Below the pieces are notes generated by a model. That model saw nothing but the letters and a program-made list of their open reading frames with translations, ran no database searches and was not told the origin of the DNA. From DASWVC01 sp036401335 (lineage in GTDB: Bacteria > Verrucomicrobiota > Verrucomicrobiia > Chthoniobacterales > JAFAMB01), in assembly GCA_036401335.1 (NCBI GenBank), contig DASWVC010000170.1:1-41934 (forward strand): a stretch of 41,934 nt of DNA, written 5' to 3'. The position numbers and the translations under genes were made by a program. Each line of letters begins with the position of its first letter. Position 1 is the first letter of the stretch. Positions 7,975 to 16,627 of the stretch are shown piece by piece.

Positions 7975-8654
7975 AGCAAATCCTGATTGTCGATGACGAA
8001 CCCAACGTTCGGTTGAATTACCGCCTGACGCTGCAGATCGATGGCTATGCCGTTACCGAGGCGGCCTCCGCCGAGCAGGCCGTCATCAAGCTGCAGAACC
8101 AGTTCTTTGACCTTGCGATCCTGGATCTGCGCATGCCCGGCACGGACGGTCTGGAACTTCTTCGCGTCATGCGGGAAGAGGGCATTCCCACCCCTGCCAT
8201 CATGATCACGGCCTACAGCGAAGTCCCCCAGGCTGTCAAGGCCATGAAACTGGGGGCAATTGATTTCCTGCAGAAACCGTTGCGGCCCGCCGACCTGCGG
8301 CGCCTCGTTGCCGAGATCGTTGGACGTGAACGGGAACACCACCACCTTGCCCACCGGGACGATTTCGAAGCTCACCTTGCGACCGCCCGGCGGCTGATCC
8401 GGTTGCAAAACCTGGATGCGGCGCACACCTACCTGTTGCGGACCCTCGAACTGAACGACCGTTCCGCCGAGGCATTTAACCTGGGCGGGGTTATTGCCGA
8501 ATTAAAGGGTGACTTGAAAAAGGCCCGAAAGTTCTACGGCCGTTCCATCTGGCTCGACCGGCAAAACGAAGGCGCCCAACAGAACATGAGGCGGATCTTC
8601 GAGTTAGACCAGTTTGGGAAAAGCGAGGAACCGGTCCACCTCGGCAAAGAATAA
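7971..8654 (+). CDS. Response regulator with receiver and TPR-like C-terminus
   Basis: 227 residues. N-terminal receiver domain (1-120) with DD at 8-9, phospho-acceptor D52 (LAILDLRMPG), a TAYS threonine and the QKPLRPADL lysine. The C-terminal 100 residues carry no DNA-binding motif; they look like one to two TPR-type helical hairpins (LDAAHTYLLRTLELNDRSAEAFNLGGVIAELKGDLKKARKFYGRSIWLD). The start codon overlaps the kinase stop (ATGA), so the two are coupled. It lies 23 nt before the first small kdp-associated reading frame. It is likely a phosphorylation-dependent protein-protein adaptor rather than a transcription factor. Confidence 0.88.
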   Translation: MKQILIVDDEPNVRLNYRLTLQIDGYAVTEAASAEQAVIKLQNQFFDLAILDLRMPGTDGLELLRVMREEGIPTPAIMITAYSEVPQAVKAMKLGAIDFLQKPLRPADLRRLVAEIVGREREHHHLAHRDDFEAHLATARRLIRLQNLDAAHTYLLRTLELNDRSAEAFNLGGVIAELKGDLKKARKFYGRSIWLDRQNEGAQQNMRRIFELDQFGKSEEPVHLGKE

Positions 8655-8677
8655 CTTTTTACCCTGAATCACCAGCC

Positions 8678-8761
8678 ATGTCAGAAATCATCTACCTCGG
8701 ACTAACCATTCTCTCCTTTGCCGTACTGGGCGCATTTGTTTACGCCTGCGACAAAATTTAA
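8678..8761 (+). CDS. 27-residue membrane peptide upstream of kdpF
   Basis: A 27-residue reading frame starting at ATG 8678 with one hydrophobic segment (IIYLGLTILSFAVLGAFVYA) and a short CDKI tail. It lies between the receiver-TPR gene and kdpF, in the same direction, with 12 nt to the kdpF start. Similar short single-span frames are commonly seen just upstream of kdpFA in diverse bacteria, which supports a real gene; the function is unknown. The start lacks a strong Shine-Dalgarno. It is not KdpF itself, because the KdpF signature is in the next frame. Confidence 0.6.
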   Translation: MSEIIYLGLTILSFAVLGAFVYACDKI

Positions 8762-8773
8762 CGGGTCATACAA

Positions 8774-8857
8774 ATGGAAAACATCATTGTCGGCGTCGTC
8801 GCCCTCCTCCTTATTATTTACCTGATTGCATCGATTCTTCGTCCCGAGAAATTCTAG
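8774..8857 (+). CDS. kdpF: KdpF, small subunit of the potassium-transporting ATPase
   Basis: 27-residue single-span protein (MENIIVGVVALLLIIYLIAS followed by ILRPEKF). The YL..S.LRPEKF ending is the KdpF signature. KdpF sits at the interface of KdpA and KdpB and stabilises the complex. It is followed at 18 nt by kdpA. Confidence 0.85.
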   Translation: MENIIVGVVALLLIIYLIASILRPEKF

Positions 8858-8875
8858 GTTCCCAGAACTCCTTTT

Positions 8876-10687
8876 ATGAACATCACCGGTTGGATTCAGA
8901 CCGTCCTTTTCCTCGGCGTTCTGTTGCTCATTACAAAACCGCTCGGCCTTTACCTGATGCAGGTGTTGGATCCGCAGGGACGCACCTGGCTGGACCCGGT
9001 GGTCCGGCCACTCGAGCGACTCACTTACCGGCTGTTCGGGGTGCGGCCGGAAGAAGAACAGGATTGGAAGTTGTATTCGTTCGCTTTCCTTATTTTCAGT
9101 GTGGTCACGATGATCTGGAGTTACCTGATCCTGCGGTTCCAGCAGTTACTTCCGCTGAACCCGCAAGGTTTCGGGCAGGTGGCAGACCACCTTTCCTTTA
9201 ACACCGCGGCGAGTTTCACCACGAACACGAACTGGCAAAGTTACTCCGGCGAATCGACCATGAGCTACCTTTCCCAGATGGTGGCGCTGGCGTCACACAA
9301 CTTCTGGTCGGCCGCAGTCGGCATCTCGATCGCCGCCGCCCTGGTCCGCGGCATCGCCAGGCATTCGGCCAAGACGCTGGGTAATTTCTGGGTGGACCTT
9401 GTCCGGCTGCATTACTACCTGCTGATTCCGCTTTCCGTCGTCTATGCCATTTTCCTGGTTTCCCAAGGGGTAGTACAGAACTTCAAGGCGTATGACACCG
9501 CCAAGGTCGTTGAGGCCCAAACCGTGCAGGTTCCGAAGAAGGACGATGCGGGCAACCCGGTAAAGGATGCGAAAGGCGACCCGGTCATGGTGGACCAGAA
9601 AGTCGACACGCAAAGCATCGCGGAAGGGCCGGTTGCCTCCCAGATCGCGATCAAGATGCTGGGCACGAACGGCGGGGGTTTCATGAATGCGAACGCCGCG
9701 CATCCGTTCGAGAACCCGACGCCCCTCTCCAACTGGATTCAAATTCTTTCCATTTTCGCCATTCCGAGTGCGCTGACCTACTACCTCGGCCGGATGGTGA
9801 AAAACCAGAAGCACGGGTGGACCGTCTGGTCGGCCATGGCCCTGGTTTTCCTGGCCGGCCTTCTGCTCTGCTGGTGGGCCGAGGCGGCCGGCAATCCAAT
9901 GGCGCACGCACTCGGGGTTGACCCGGCAGGAGGGAACATGGAGGGTAAAGAGGTGCGGTTCGGCATCTTCAACTCCGCGTTGTTTGCGACCGTGACCACC
10001 GACGCTTCCTGCGGCGCCGTCAACTCCATGCACGACTCCTTCACGCCCCTGGGCGGGTTCGTGCCCCTGTTCAACATCCAGCTGGGTGAAGTGATCTTTG
10101 GCGGGGTTGGCGCAGGCCTGTACGGAATGCTCCTTTTTGTAATTATGGCCGTCTTCATTGCCGGCCTGATGGTGGGCCGCACCCCGGAATACCTCGGCAA
10201 GAAAATCGAGGCTTACGACATCAAGATGGCGTCGATCGCGATTCTGCTGATGTCGTTTTCCATCCTGGGCTTTTCCGGGTGGGGCGTCCTTAGCGCCTGG
10301 GGTCAGGGCGGGACCAACAACTCCGGGCCGCACGGCTTGTCCGAGATTCTTTACGCGTACAGTTCAGCCACCGGCAATAACGGAAGCGCGTTCGCCGGGT
10401 TGACGGCCAATCCTGCAAACAATGACCCGCACTACGACGTCACCCTTGGCCTGGCCATGCTGATCGGCCGGTTCGGCATGATCATCCCGGTCATGGCCCT
10501 GGCTGGTTCGCTGGCGCGAAAACGGCTTGTGCCCGCTTCGGCCGGTTCGTTCCCGGTTCACGGCGGGATCTTTGTCACGCTCTTAATCGGCACCGTTTTT
10601 CTGGTGGGAGCACTAACTTTCCTGCCGGTGCTCACGTTGACTCCTGTGCTGGAGCACTTCCTCATGTTGGGCGGGAAACTCTACTAA
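8876..10687 (+). CDS. kdpA: KdpA, potassium-binding subunit of K+-transporting ATPase
   Basis: Channel-like membrane subunit that selects and binds potassium, 603 residues, about ten membrane segments. All four selectivity-filter loops are visible: TNTNWQSYSGES, GTNGGGFMNANAAHPFENP, TTDASCGAVNSMHDS and TGNNGSAFAGL. Length is slightly above the usual (about 560) because of a charged loop near residues 214-245 (VPKKDDAGNPVKDAKGDPVM). It is followed at 35 nt by kdpB. Function as part of KdpFABC is secure; the hydrophilic insertion is a local peculiarity. Confidence 0.97.
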   Translation: MNITGWIQTVLFLGVLLLITKPLGLYLMQVLDPQGRTWLDPVVRPLERLTYRLFGVRPEEEQDWKLYSFAFLIFSVVTMIWSYLILRFQQLLPLNPQGFGQVADHLSFNTAASFTTNTNWQSYSGESTMSYLSQMVALASHNFWSAAVGISIAAALVRGIARHSAKTLGNFWVDLVRLHYYLLIPLSVVYAIFLVSQGVVQNFKAYDTAKVVEAQTVQVPKKDDAGNPVKDAKGDPVMVDQKVDTQSIAEGPVASQIAIKMLGTNGGGFMNANAAHPFENPTPLSNWIQILSIFAIPSALTYYLGRMVKNQKHGWTVWSAMALVFLAGLLLCWWAEAAGNPMAHALGVDPAGGNMEGKEVRFGIFNSALFATVTTDASCGAVNSMHDSFTPLGGFVPLFNIQLGEVIFGGVGAGLYGMLLFVIMAVFIAGLMVGRTPEYLGKKIEAYDIKMASIAILLMSFSILGFSGWGVLSAWGQGGTNNSGPHGLSEILYAYSSATGNNGSAFAGLTANPANNDPHYDVTLGLAMLIGRFGMIIPVMALAGSLARKRLVPASAGSFPVHGGIFVTLLIGTVFLVGALTFLPVLTLTPVLEHFLMLGGKLY

Positions 10688-10722
10688 CCAGGCTTTGTTT
10701 GGAACCGTTTATCTGAATTGTT

Positions 10723-12735
10723 ATGGCAGTTAAAACTCATTCGATTTTTGATCCGTCCATCATCGGGCCGGCGATTGCCGACTCTTTCAAGAAGCTTAAC
10801 CCGGTGACCCTGGCTAAGAATCCGGTCATGTTCGTCACCGAGGTAGGTGCGGCCATCACCACCGTGCTGCTCCTGATGGGCCACGGGGCGGACCGGGGCT
10901 TTCAGTTGCAAATCACCCTTTGGCTTTGGTTTACGGTGCTGTTCGCCAATTTCGCCGAGGCCATGGCAGAGGGACGCGGAAAGGCGCAAGCGAAGGCGTT
11001 GCGGGCCACGCGGACACAAACCTTTGCCAACCGCTTCAATGCGCAGGGCACACTGGAACGCATCAGCGCGGAACAGCTGCGCAAAGGCGACGTCGTGATG
11101 GTCCTCGCCGGGGAACTCATCCCAGGCGATGGTGAAGTGATCGAAGGGGCAGCCTCCGTCGACGAGTCGGCCATCACGGGTGAGTCGGCCCCCGTGGTGC
11201 GGGAGTCGGGCGGCGACCGCAGTGCCGTGACGGGCGGCACCAGGGTGTTGTCAGACGAGGTCAAGATACAAATCACCTCCAACCCGGGTGAAACCTTCAT
11301 TGACCGGATGATTGCCCTCGTGGAAGGCGCGGTGCGCCAGAAAACGCCAAACGAGATCGCGCTGACGATCCTGCTTTCCGCCCTTACGGTCATCTTCCTG
11401 ATTGCGATGATCTCCCTGAAGGCGTTCGGCTTTGCTGCTAAGGTCGAGTTCCCCATTCCGGTGTTGGTAGCGCTGCTGGTCTGCCTGATCCCGACCACCA
11501 TCGGCGGATTGCTGAGCGCCATCGGCATCGCGGGCATCGACCGCCTGGTCCAAAAAAACGTGCTGGCGATGAGCGGGCGCTCGGTCGAAGCCGCTGGTGA
11601 CGTGGATGTGCTTTTGCTGGACAAGACCGGCACGATTACCATCGGCAACCGGCAGGCCACGGATTTCATCCCCGCCCCGGGAACAACCAAACAACAACTC
11701 GCAGAAGCGGCGCAGTTGGCCTCCCTGGCCGATGAAACCCCCGAGGGCCGGAGCATCGTGACCCTTGCGCGGAGCCTTGGCGTGCGTGAGCGTGACCTCA
11801 ACGGAAAGGCCACATGGGTGCCGTTCACGGCCCAAACCCGGATGAGCGGCGTGGACCTGGATGGGGTCAGTTACCGGAAAGGGGCAGCCGATTCCGTTTT
11901 GAAGTTTGTGGGCAGCCCGGCCCCGGCAGCCGTTGGAGAGGCGGTGCGGAACATTTCGAGTTCCGGCGGCACTCCCCTGGTGGTAGCCACCCGCGCACAG
12001 GTGCTTGGCACCATTCACCTGAAAGACATCGTCAAACCAGGTTTGGCGGACCGTTTCGAACGGTTCCGGGCCATGGGCATTCGCACCGTGATGATCACCG
12101 GGGACAACCCGTTGACTGCCGCCGCCATCGCCAAGGAAGCCGGCGTGGATGACTTCCTGGCGGAAGCACGACCGGAGGACAAACTCGCGCTTTGTCGGAA
12201 GGAACAGCAGGCGGGCCACCTCGTCGCCATGACAGGGGACGGCACCAACGACGCGCCTGCCCTGGCCCAGGCCGACGTGGGCATGGCCATGAACACCGGC
12301 ACCCAGGCGGCGAAGGAAGCCGGTAACATGGTCGATCTCGATTCCAACCCAACCAAATTGATTGAGGTCGTCGAGATCGGCAAACAGTTGCTGATCACTC
12401 GCGGTGCCCTGACCACGTTTTCTATTGCGAATGACGTGGCGAAATATTTTGCGATCGTTCCCGCCATGTTGGTCGGAACGTTCCCGCAAATTGCGCCCCT
12501 TAACGTTATGCTGTTGAAGTCGCCCCAGAGCGCGATCCTCAGCGCCGTTATCTTCAACGCGCTCATCATCATCGCGCTGATTCCGCTGGCCCTGAAAGGC
12601 GTTAAGTTCCGGCCTTTCGGAGCGGCGCGCATCCTGGCGCGGAACCTTCTTATCTACGGACTTGGCGGCATTCTGCTTCCGTTCGTGGGCATCAAAGCCA
12701 TCGACGTCATTATCACCGCGATCCACCTCGCTTAA
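10723..12735 (+). CDS. kdpB: KdpB, P-type ATPase subunit
   Basis: Catalytic P-type ATPase subunit, 670 residues, that hydrolyses ATP to power potassium uptake through KdpA. The phosphorylated aspartate is D300 in LLLDKTGTIT; the actuator TGES loop (ESAITGESAPV) and hinge motif TGDGTNDAPALAQADVGMAMN are intact. The membrane region with PTTIGGLLSAIG is typical of KdpB. The N-terminus MAVKTHSIFDPSIIGPAI is consistent with family starts. It is followed at 5 nt by kdpC. Nothing suggests decay. Confidence 0.97.
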   Translation: MAVKTHSIFDPSIIGPAIADSFKKLNPVTLAKNPVMFVTEVGAAITTVLLLMGHGADRGFQLQITLWLWFTVLFANFAEAMAEGRGKAQAKALRATRTQTFANRFNAQGTLERISAEQLRKGDVVMVLAGELIPGDGEVIEGAASVDESAITGESAPVVRESGGDRSAVTGGTRVLSDEVKIQITSNPGETFIDRMIALVEGAVRQKTPNEIALTILLSALTVIFLIAMISLKAFGFAAKVEFPIPVLVALLVCLIPTTIGGLLSAIGIAGIDRLVQKNVLAMSGRSVEAAGDVDVLLLDKTGTITIGNRQATDFIPAPGTTKQQLAEAAQLASLADETPEGRSIVTLARSLGVRERDLNGKATWVPFTAQTRMSGVDLDGVSYRKGAADSVLKFVGSPAPAAVGEAVRNISSSGGTPLVVATRAQVLGTIHLKDIVKPGLADRFERFRAMGIRTVMITGDNPLTAAAIAKEAGVDDFLAEARPEDKLALCRKEQQAGHLVAMTGDGTNDAPALAQADVGMAMNTGTQAAKEAGNMVDLDSNPTKLIEVVEIGKQLLITRGALTTFSIANDVAKYFAIVPAMLVGTFPQIAPLNVMLLKSPQSAILSAVIFNALIIIALIPLALKGVKFRPFGAARILARNLLIYGLGGILLPFVGIKAIDVIITAIHLA

Positions 12736-12740
12736 GGCAC

Positions 12741-13328
12741 ATGAAAACCTTTTTACAACAGCTGCGTATTTCTATCCTCGCCACCGTGGGGCTGGCCGTT
12801 CTCGTGTCCGGGGTTTACCCGGTCGTGATCTGGGCAATTGCCCAAGTCGCCTTTCCGCACCAGGCCAACGGCAGCCTGGTCCAGGTAAATGGGCAAGTCG
12901 TTGGCTCTGAATTGTTGGGCCAAGGGTTCAGCGGGGCCAAGTACTTTCATCCCCGCCCTTCCGCGGCCGGCACGGGTTATGATCCCACGAGTTCAGGCGG
13001 CACCAACCTCGGACCAACGTCACAAAAGCTGATGGACTCCATTAAGGCCGCCGTTGCCGCCTACCGGCAGGAGAACAACCTTGCCGCGGATGCGCTGGTG
13101 CCGGCCGATGCCGTTACTTCCTCAGGAAGCGGTCTGGACCCGCACATCAGCCCGGAAAATGCGAAATTGCAGGTGCCGCGCGTGGCAAAGGAGCGGAACC
13201 TGCCTCTGGAGGCGGTTAATGCGGCGGTCGAAAAAGCCACCGAGCGACCTGCATTTGGTTTTCTGGGCGGTGAAACGGGTGTGAACGTCCTGAAGTTGAA
13301 CCTCAGTCTTGACGGCAGCGGGAAATAA
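12741..13328 (+). CDS. kdpC: KdpC, chaperone-like subunit of K+-transporting ATPase
   Basis: 195 residues: one N-terminal membrane span (ISILATVGLAVLVSGVYPVVIWAIAQ) and a soluble domain with characteristic stretches GSELLGQGFSGAKYFHPRPSA, YDPTSSGGTNLGPTS and SGSGLDPHISPENA. KdpC increases the affinity of KdpB for ATP. The gene starts 5 nt after kdpB and is followed at 18 nt by the short kdpD. Confidence 0.96.
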   Translation: MKTFLQQLRISILATVGLAVLVSGVYPVVIWAIAQVAFPHQANGSLVQVNGQVVGSELLGQGFSGAKYFHPRPSAAGTGYDPTSSGGTNLGPTSQKLMDSIKAAVAAYRQENNLAADALVPADAVTSSGSGLDPHISPENAKLQVPRVAKERNLPLEAVNAAVEKATERPAFGFLGGETGVNVLKLNLSLDGSGK

Positions 13329-13346
13329 GGCCGGTCCTGCACACCC

Positions 13347-14477
13347 ATGACCATGGAGGATGTCAAGCTGCGCCCGACGGCGGATGATTTTTTATCGATC
13401 ATCCGGCGTCAGCAGTTGGGTAAATTGAAGATCTACCTTGGTCCTTGTCCGGGGGTCGGCAAAACTTACCAGATGTTGGTGGAAGGTAACCGGCTGAAAC
13501 GTCAGGGGGTAGACGTGGTGATCGGGTACGTCGAGCCCCATGCGCGCCCTGAGACCACGGCCCAAATCGGCGAGCTGGAAATCGTTCCGCCGCTGGAAGT
13601 TCAGTACCATGGGATGACCCTGCGCGAAATGGACGTTGACGCCGTCCTGGCCCGAAAACCGACGGTGGCACTGGTGGATGAGCTGGCGCACACGAACGCA
13701 CCGCAAAGCCGGAACCGGAAACGCTACGAGGACGTGCAGGAACTTCTCCGGGTCGGCGTCAACGTTATCACCACCGTCAACGTTCAGCATTTCGAGTCCC
13801 TTTACAACATCGTGGAAGAGTCCACGGGCGTGAAAGTAAAGGAACGGGTGCCGGACGAAATCATCGCCCAGGCCGACCAGATCGTGAACATCGACCTGGC
13901 TGCAGAGGACCTGCAGGAACGGTTGATTGCTGGGAAAATCTACTCGAAAGAGCGCGTTGAAACTGCCTTAGCCAATTTTTTCACGGAACGCAACCTGACC
14001 CGTCTGCGCGAGATGACCCTGAGTGAGACGGCGAATATCCTTGACCGCAAACAGCGGCTGACGACGGAGCAGGGCGGGGGTGATGGCCTCAGCGCGTTAG
14101 GCCAGGTGATGGTCGCAGTCAGCAGCCGCGGTCCGGAACCCGGGCGTTTGCTCCGTAAAACAGCTCGCCTGGCGACGCAGCTTAACGCCCAGTGGTACGC
14201 GGTTTACGTGCGAACCCAAAAAGAGTCGGCCACGAACATCGATGCCGAAGTTCAGCGTCGCGTGGCGGACACGTTGCAGATGGCCCACACGATGGGTGGA
14301 CTCGTGATCTCGCTCAAGCACGAAAATGTAGCGGAAGCACTGGTCTCCTTCGCACGCGAGTACGGGATCACGCACGTGGTGCTCGGCCGGCCGGGCAAGC
14401 GCCGGAAATGGTTCGAGCAGCCGTTGCATGACGAACTCATGCACGACCTGCCCGGAGTCGACCTTGTCATCGTGTAA
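13347..14477 (+). CDS. kdpD: Short KdpD: N-terminal KdpD domain plus USP domain, no kinase
   Basis: 376 residues, against about 890 for full KdpD. The N-terminal KdpD domain (about 15-225) has Walker A GPCPGVGKTYQML, Walker B VALVDELAHTN and the TVNVQHFESLYNIVE region. A universal-stress-protein domain follows (about 248-376: VMVAVSSRGPEPGRLLRKTA to THVVLGRPGKRRKWFEQ). The four membrane spans, HisKA and HATPase domains are absent, and the frame ends in a normal stop with no downstream kinase homology. Short KdpDs are known in other bacteria (for example cyanobacteria). Here it probably modulates signalling through the separate KinB-like kinase. The alternative start is the ATG two codons later. 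Confidence 0.92.
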   Translation: MTMEDVKLRPTADDFLSIIRRQQLGKLKIYLGPCPGVGKTYQMLVEGNRLKRQGVDVVIGYVEPHARPETTAQIGELEIVPPLEVQYHGMTLREMDVDAVLARKPTVALVDELAHTNAPQSRNRKRYEDVQELLRVGVNVITTVNVQHFESLYNIVEESTGVKVKERVPDEIIAQADQIVNIDLAAEDLQERLIAGKIYSKERVETALANFFTERNLTRLREMTLSETANILDRKQRLTTEQGGGDGLSALGQVMVAVSSRGPEPGRLLRKTARLATQLNAQWYAVYVRTQKESATNIDAEVQRRVADTLQMAHTMGGLVISLKHENVAEALVSFAREYGITHVVLGRPGKRRKWFEQPLHDELMHDLPGVDLVIV

Positions 14478-14798
14478 TGCGGCTGGGAAGAAGGTGTCGG
14501 GGTAACGGCGTGTCGGGATTGGTAGCGCGGCGAGTCCCTGCGCCGCCGGGCTATCGGGGTGGCCTCCCCGATTGGGTCGCGTGTCCCGACGCGACCTCCG
14601 GTAGGGGAGTTTGTCCCCAAGCGCTCGCGGGGATGGCGTCCGTCCGATCGGTCGGGTCAGGGGGCGTTTCCGGGCGGGCCTTCCGGGAAGCGCTACCCTA
14701 CGCCAGCCGGCCTGCCCGGCGGGAAAGGGACTCACCGCCCTGCCGGGCCGCGTCAGCATACAACGCCGCCAGCCAGGCGCTGAAATACGAAGCAGAAA
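14478..14798. repeat. Degenerate palindromic intergenic element between kdpD and glnA
   Basis: The 321-nt space between the convergent kdpD and glnA genes is filled with repeats. It opens with GAAGGTGTCGGGGTAACGG, as does the element at 33842. It holds a forward copy of the palindromic module at 14521-14547 and a reverse copy at 14718-14744, so the region is itself an imperfect inverted repeat. The stretch 14521-14583 aligns well with the reverse complement of the region around 34040-34101. No coding content or T-tailed terminator is convincing. Confidence 0.6.
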
Positions 14799-16208
14799 TT
14801 ACAGGTCGAAATACATGAAGAACTCGTACGGGTGCGGGCGCAGCCGCAGGGCATCGTACTCCTTTTTCTTCAGCTCGATCCAATTCTCAATGAAATCGCT
14901 GCTGAAGACGTCGCCTTTCAGCAGGAACTCGTGGTCCGCCTCAAGGGCTTCGACTGCTCCCAGCAAAGAATCGGGAACGCTTGGCACCTGCGCGAGTTCC
15001 TCCGGTGGAAGTTCGTAAAGGTTCTTGTCGAGGGGATCTCCGGGGTCGATCCGGTTCTGGATGCCGTCCAGTCCTGCCAGCAGCAAAGCCGCAAAAGCAA
15101 TGTAGGGGTTTGCGGCCGGATCGGGCGTGCGGAACTCCACGCGTTTCGCTTTCGGGTTCGCCGAGTAGGTAGGAATGCGGATCGAAGCAGAACGGTTCCG
15201 CGCCGAATACGCAAGGTTGACGGGTGCTTCATAACCTGGGACCAGCCGCTTGTAGCTGTTGGTGGTAGGGTTTGTCAGTGCCGTCAACGCCCGTGCGTGC
15301 TTCAGAATGCCACCGATGTAAAATAATGCCATCTCGCTCAGGCCGGCATAACGATCACCCGCAAACAGCGGTTTGCCGTCCTTCCAAAGCGATTGGTGGG
15401 TATGCATGCCCGAACCGTTGTCGCCAAACAACGGCTTTGGCATAAAGGTAACAACTTTGTTGTACTTTTTGGCGACGTTCTTGACGATGTACTTGTAATA
15501 CATCATGTGATCGCCCATCAGCTTGAGCGGCGCGAAGCGGATGTCGATCTCGGCTTGACCCGCGGTTGCGACCTCATGGTGTTGGCGCTCGATGGGAACG
15601 CCGGCCTTTTCCATCTCCAGGCACATTTCGTTCCGCAGGTCCTGGAGTGTGTCCGCCGGCGAAACGGGAAAATAACCTTCCTTGTGGCGGATCTTGTAAC
15701 CGAGGTTGGGGAACTCTTCACGGGCGCTGTTCCATATGCCTTCGGCACTGTCGACGCTATGGAAAGAACTGTTGGCCGTGTAGTCGTAACGAACGTCGTC
15801 GAAGATAAAGAACTCGGCTTCCGGTCCGAAAAAAGCCGTGTCCGCAATTCCAGTGCTTTTCAGGTAGGCTTCGACCTTTTCCGCGATGCCCCGCGGGTCG
15901 CGGTCATACGGCTCATGGGTAATGGGATCTTTGATCGTGCAAATGAAACTAAGCGTGGGCTCGGTGTTGAAGATGTCGACCCAAGCCGTAGAGGCGTCTG
16001 GGATCACCAACATGTCACTCGCATTGATCGCCCGCCAGCCCCGGATGCTGGAGCCGTCAAATCCAAGGCCATCCTCAAAGATGTCCTCACTGTATTCCGT
16101 CAGCGTGGTCGTAAAATGCTGCCAAGTGCCGAGTAGATCGGTGAACTTAAAATCGATGAGTTTGATGCCCTTTTCGGCAATCAGCTGGGTGACTTCTGAG
16201 GGGGTCAT
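14799..16208 (-). CDS. glnA: Glutamine synthetase, type I
   Basis: Cytoplasmic enzyme condensing glutamate, ammonia and ATP to glutamine, 469 residues, the normal GSI length. Visible signatures: latch FDGSSIRGW, the ATP/metal site FGPEAEFFIFDD, substrate-binding MPKPLFGDNGSGMHTHQSLW, and VPGYEAPVNLAYSARNRSA. The adenylylation tyrosine context is present (LDKNLYELPPEE), so this is the GSI-beta type that may be modified by an adenylyltransferase; none is in the window. It is preceded at 59 nt by glnB in the same direction. The start MTPSEVTQLIAEKG aligns with family N-termini. Confidence 0.97.
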   Translation of the reverse strand: MTPSEVTQLIAEKGIKLIDFKFTDLLGTWQHFTTTLTEYSEDIFEDGLGFDGSSIRGWRAINASDMLVIPDASTAWVDIFNTEPTLSFICTIKDPITHEPYDRDPRGIAEKVEAYLKSTGIADTAFFGPEAEFFIFDDVRYDYTANSSFHSVDSAEGIWNSAREEFPNLGYKIRHKEGYFPVSPADTLQDLRNEMCLEMEKAGVPIERQHHEVATAGQAEIDIRFAPLKLMGDHMMYYKYIVKNVAKKYNKVVTFMPKPLFGDNGSGMHTHQSLWKDGKPLFAGDRYAGLSEMALFYIGGILKHARALTALTNPTTNSYKRLVPGYEAPVNLAYSARNRSASIRIPTYSANPKAKRVEFRTPDPAANPYIAFAALLLAGLDGIQNRIDPGDPLDKNLYELPPEELAQVPSVPDSLLGAVEALEADHEFLLKGDVFSSDFIENWIELKKKEYDALRLRPHPYEFFMYFDL

Positions 16209-16267
16209 AAGTATTCAAAATATGCTTACCTGAGCTCCGTGCGGGAAGGGGAATCCGAACGACCGCC

Positions 16268-16603
16268 TTAAATGGCTTGGTCTCCGCGCTCTTCTGTACG
16301 GATGCGGATCACCTCAAGGAGATCTTGCACAAATATCTTGCCGTCTCCCTTGTTTCCCGTTCGTGCGCACTGCTTTATGGCAGTAACCGCCAGGGCTAGC
16401 AATTCGTTTTTTACGATCAATTCAACTTTGAGCTTTGGAAGGAAAAGGGGAGTGTCCACCACGTGCCGGTTGTTGAGACCTGCCTTTTTCAACCCTGGCC
16501 CGCGGACTTCGCTGACCGTCATTCCAAGAATGCCCAGTTCGGCCAACCCGGATTGCACCTCCTCCAGCTTGAATGGCTTGATAATCGCCTCAATTTTTTT
16601 CAT
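16268..16603 (-). CDS. glnB: PII nitrogen regulatory protein with divergent T-loop
   Basis: Trimeric signal-transduction protein, 111 residues. The start ATG (MKKIEAIIKPFKLEEV) has an AGGA ribosome site 7 nt away. The frame is open for 21 more codons, but those cover a terminator-like hairpin and lack homology. The body (LGMTVSEVRGPG, FLPKLKVELIV) and C-terminal signature (TGNKGDGKIFVQDLLEVIRIRT) are canonical. The T-loop is not: between GPG and FLPK it reads LKKAGLNNRHVVDTPL, one residue shorter than E. coli GlnB and without the uridylylated Tyr51 in its YRGAEY context. It is cotranscribed with glnA. It could equally be called glnK. Confidence 0.9.
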   Translation of the reverse strand: MKKIEAIIKPFKLEEVQSGLAELGILGMTVSEVRGPGLKKAGLNNRHVVDTPLFLPKLKVELIVKNELLALAVTAIKQCARTGNKGDGKIFVQDLLEVIRIRTEERGDQAI

Positions 16604-16627
16604 GCCGGGTTCCTGCGTCGGCAACGG

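Noticed and set aside
13347..14477. Short KdpD as a pseudogene
   Set aside because: Both retained domains are complete, the frame ends in a normal stop, and no kinase fragments follow. Short KdpDs are known elsewhere.
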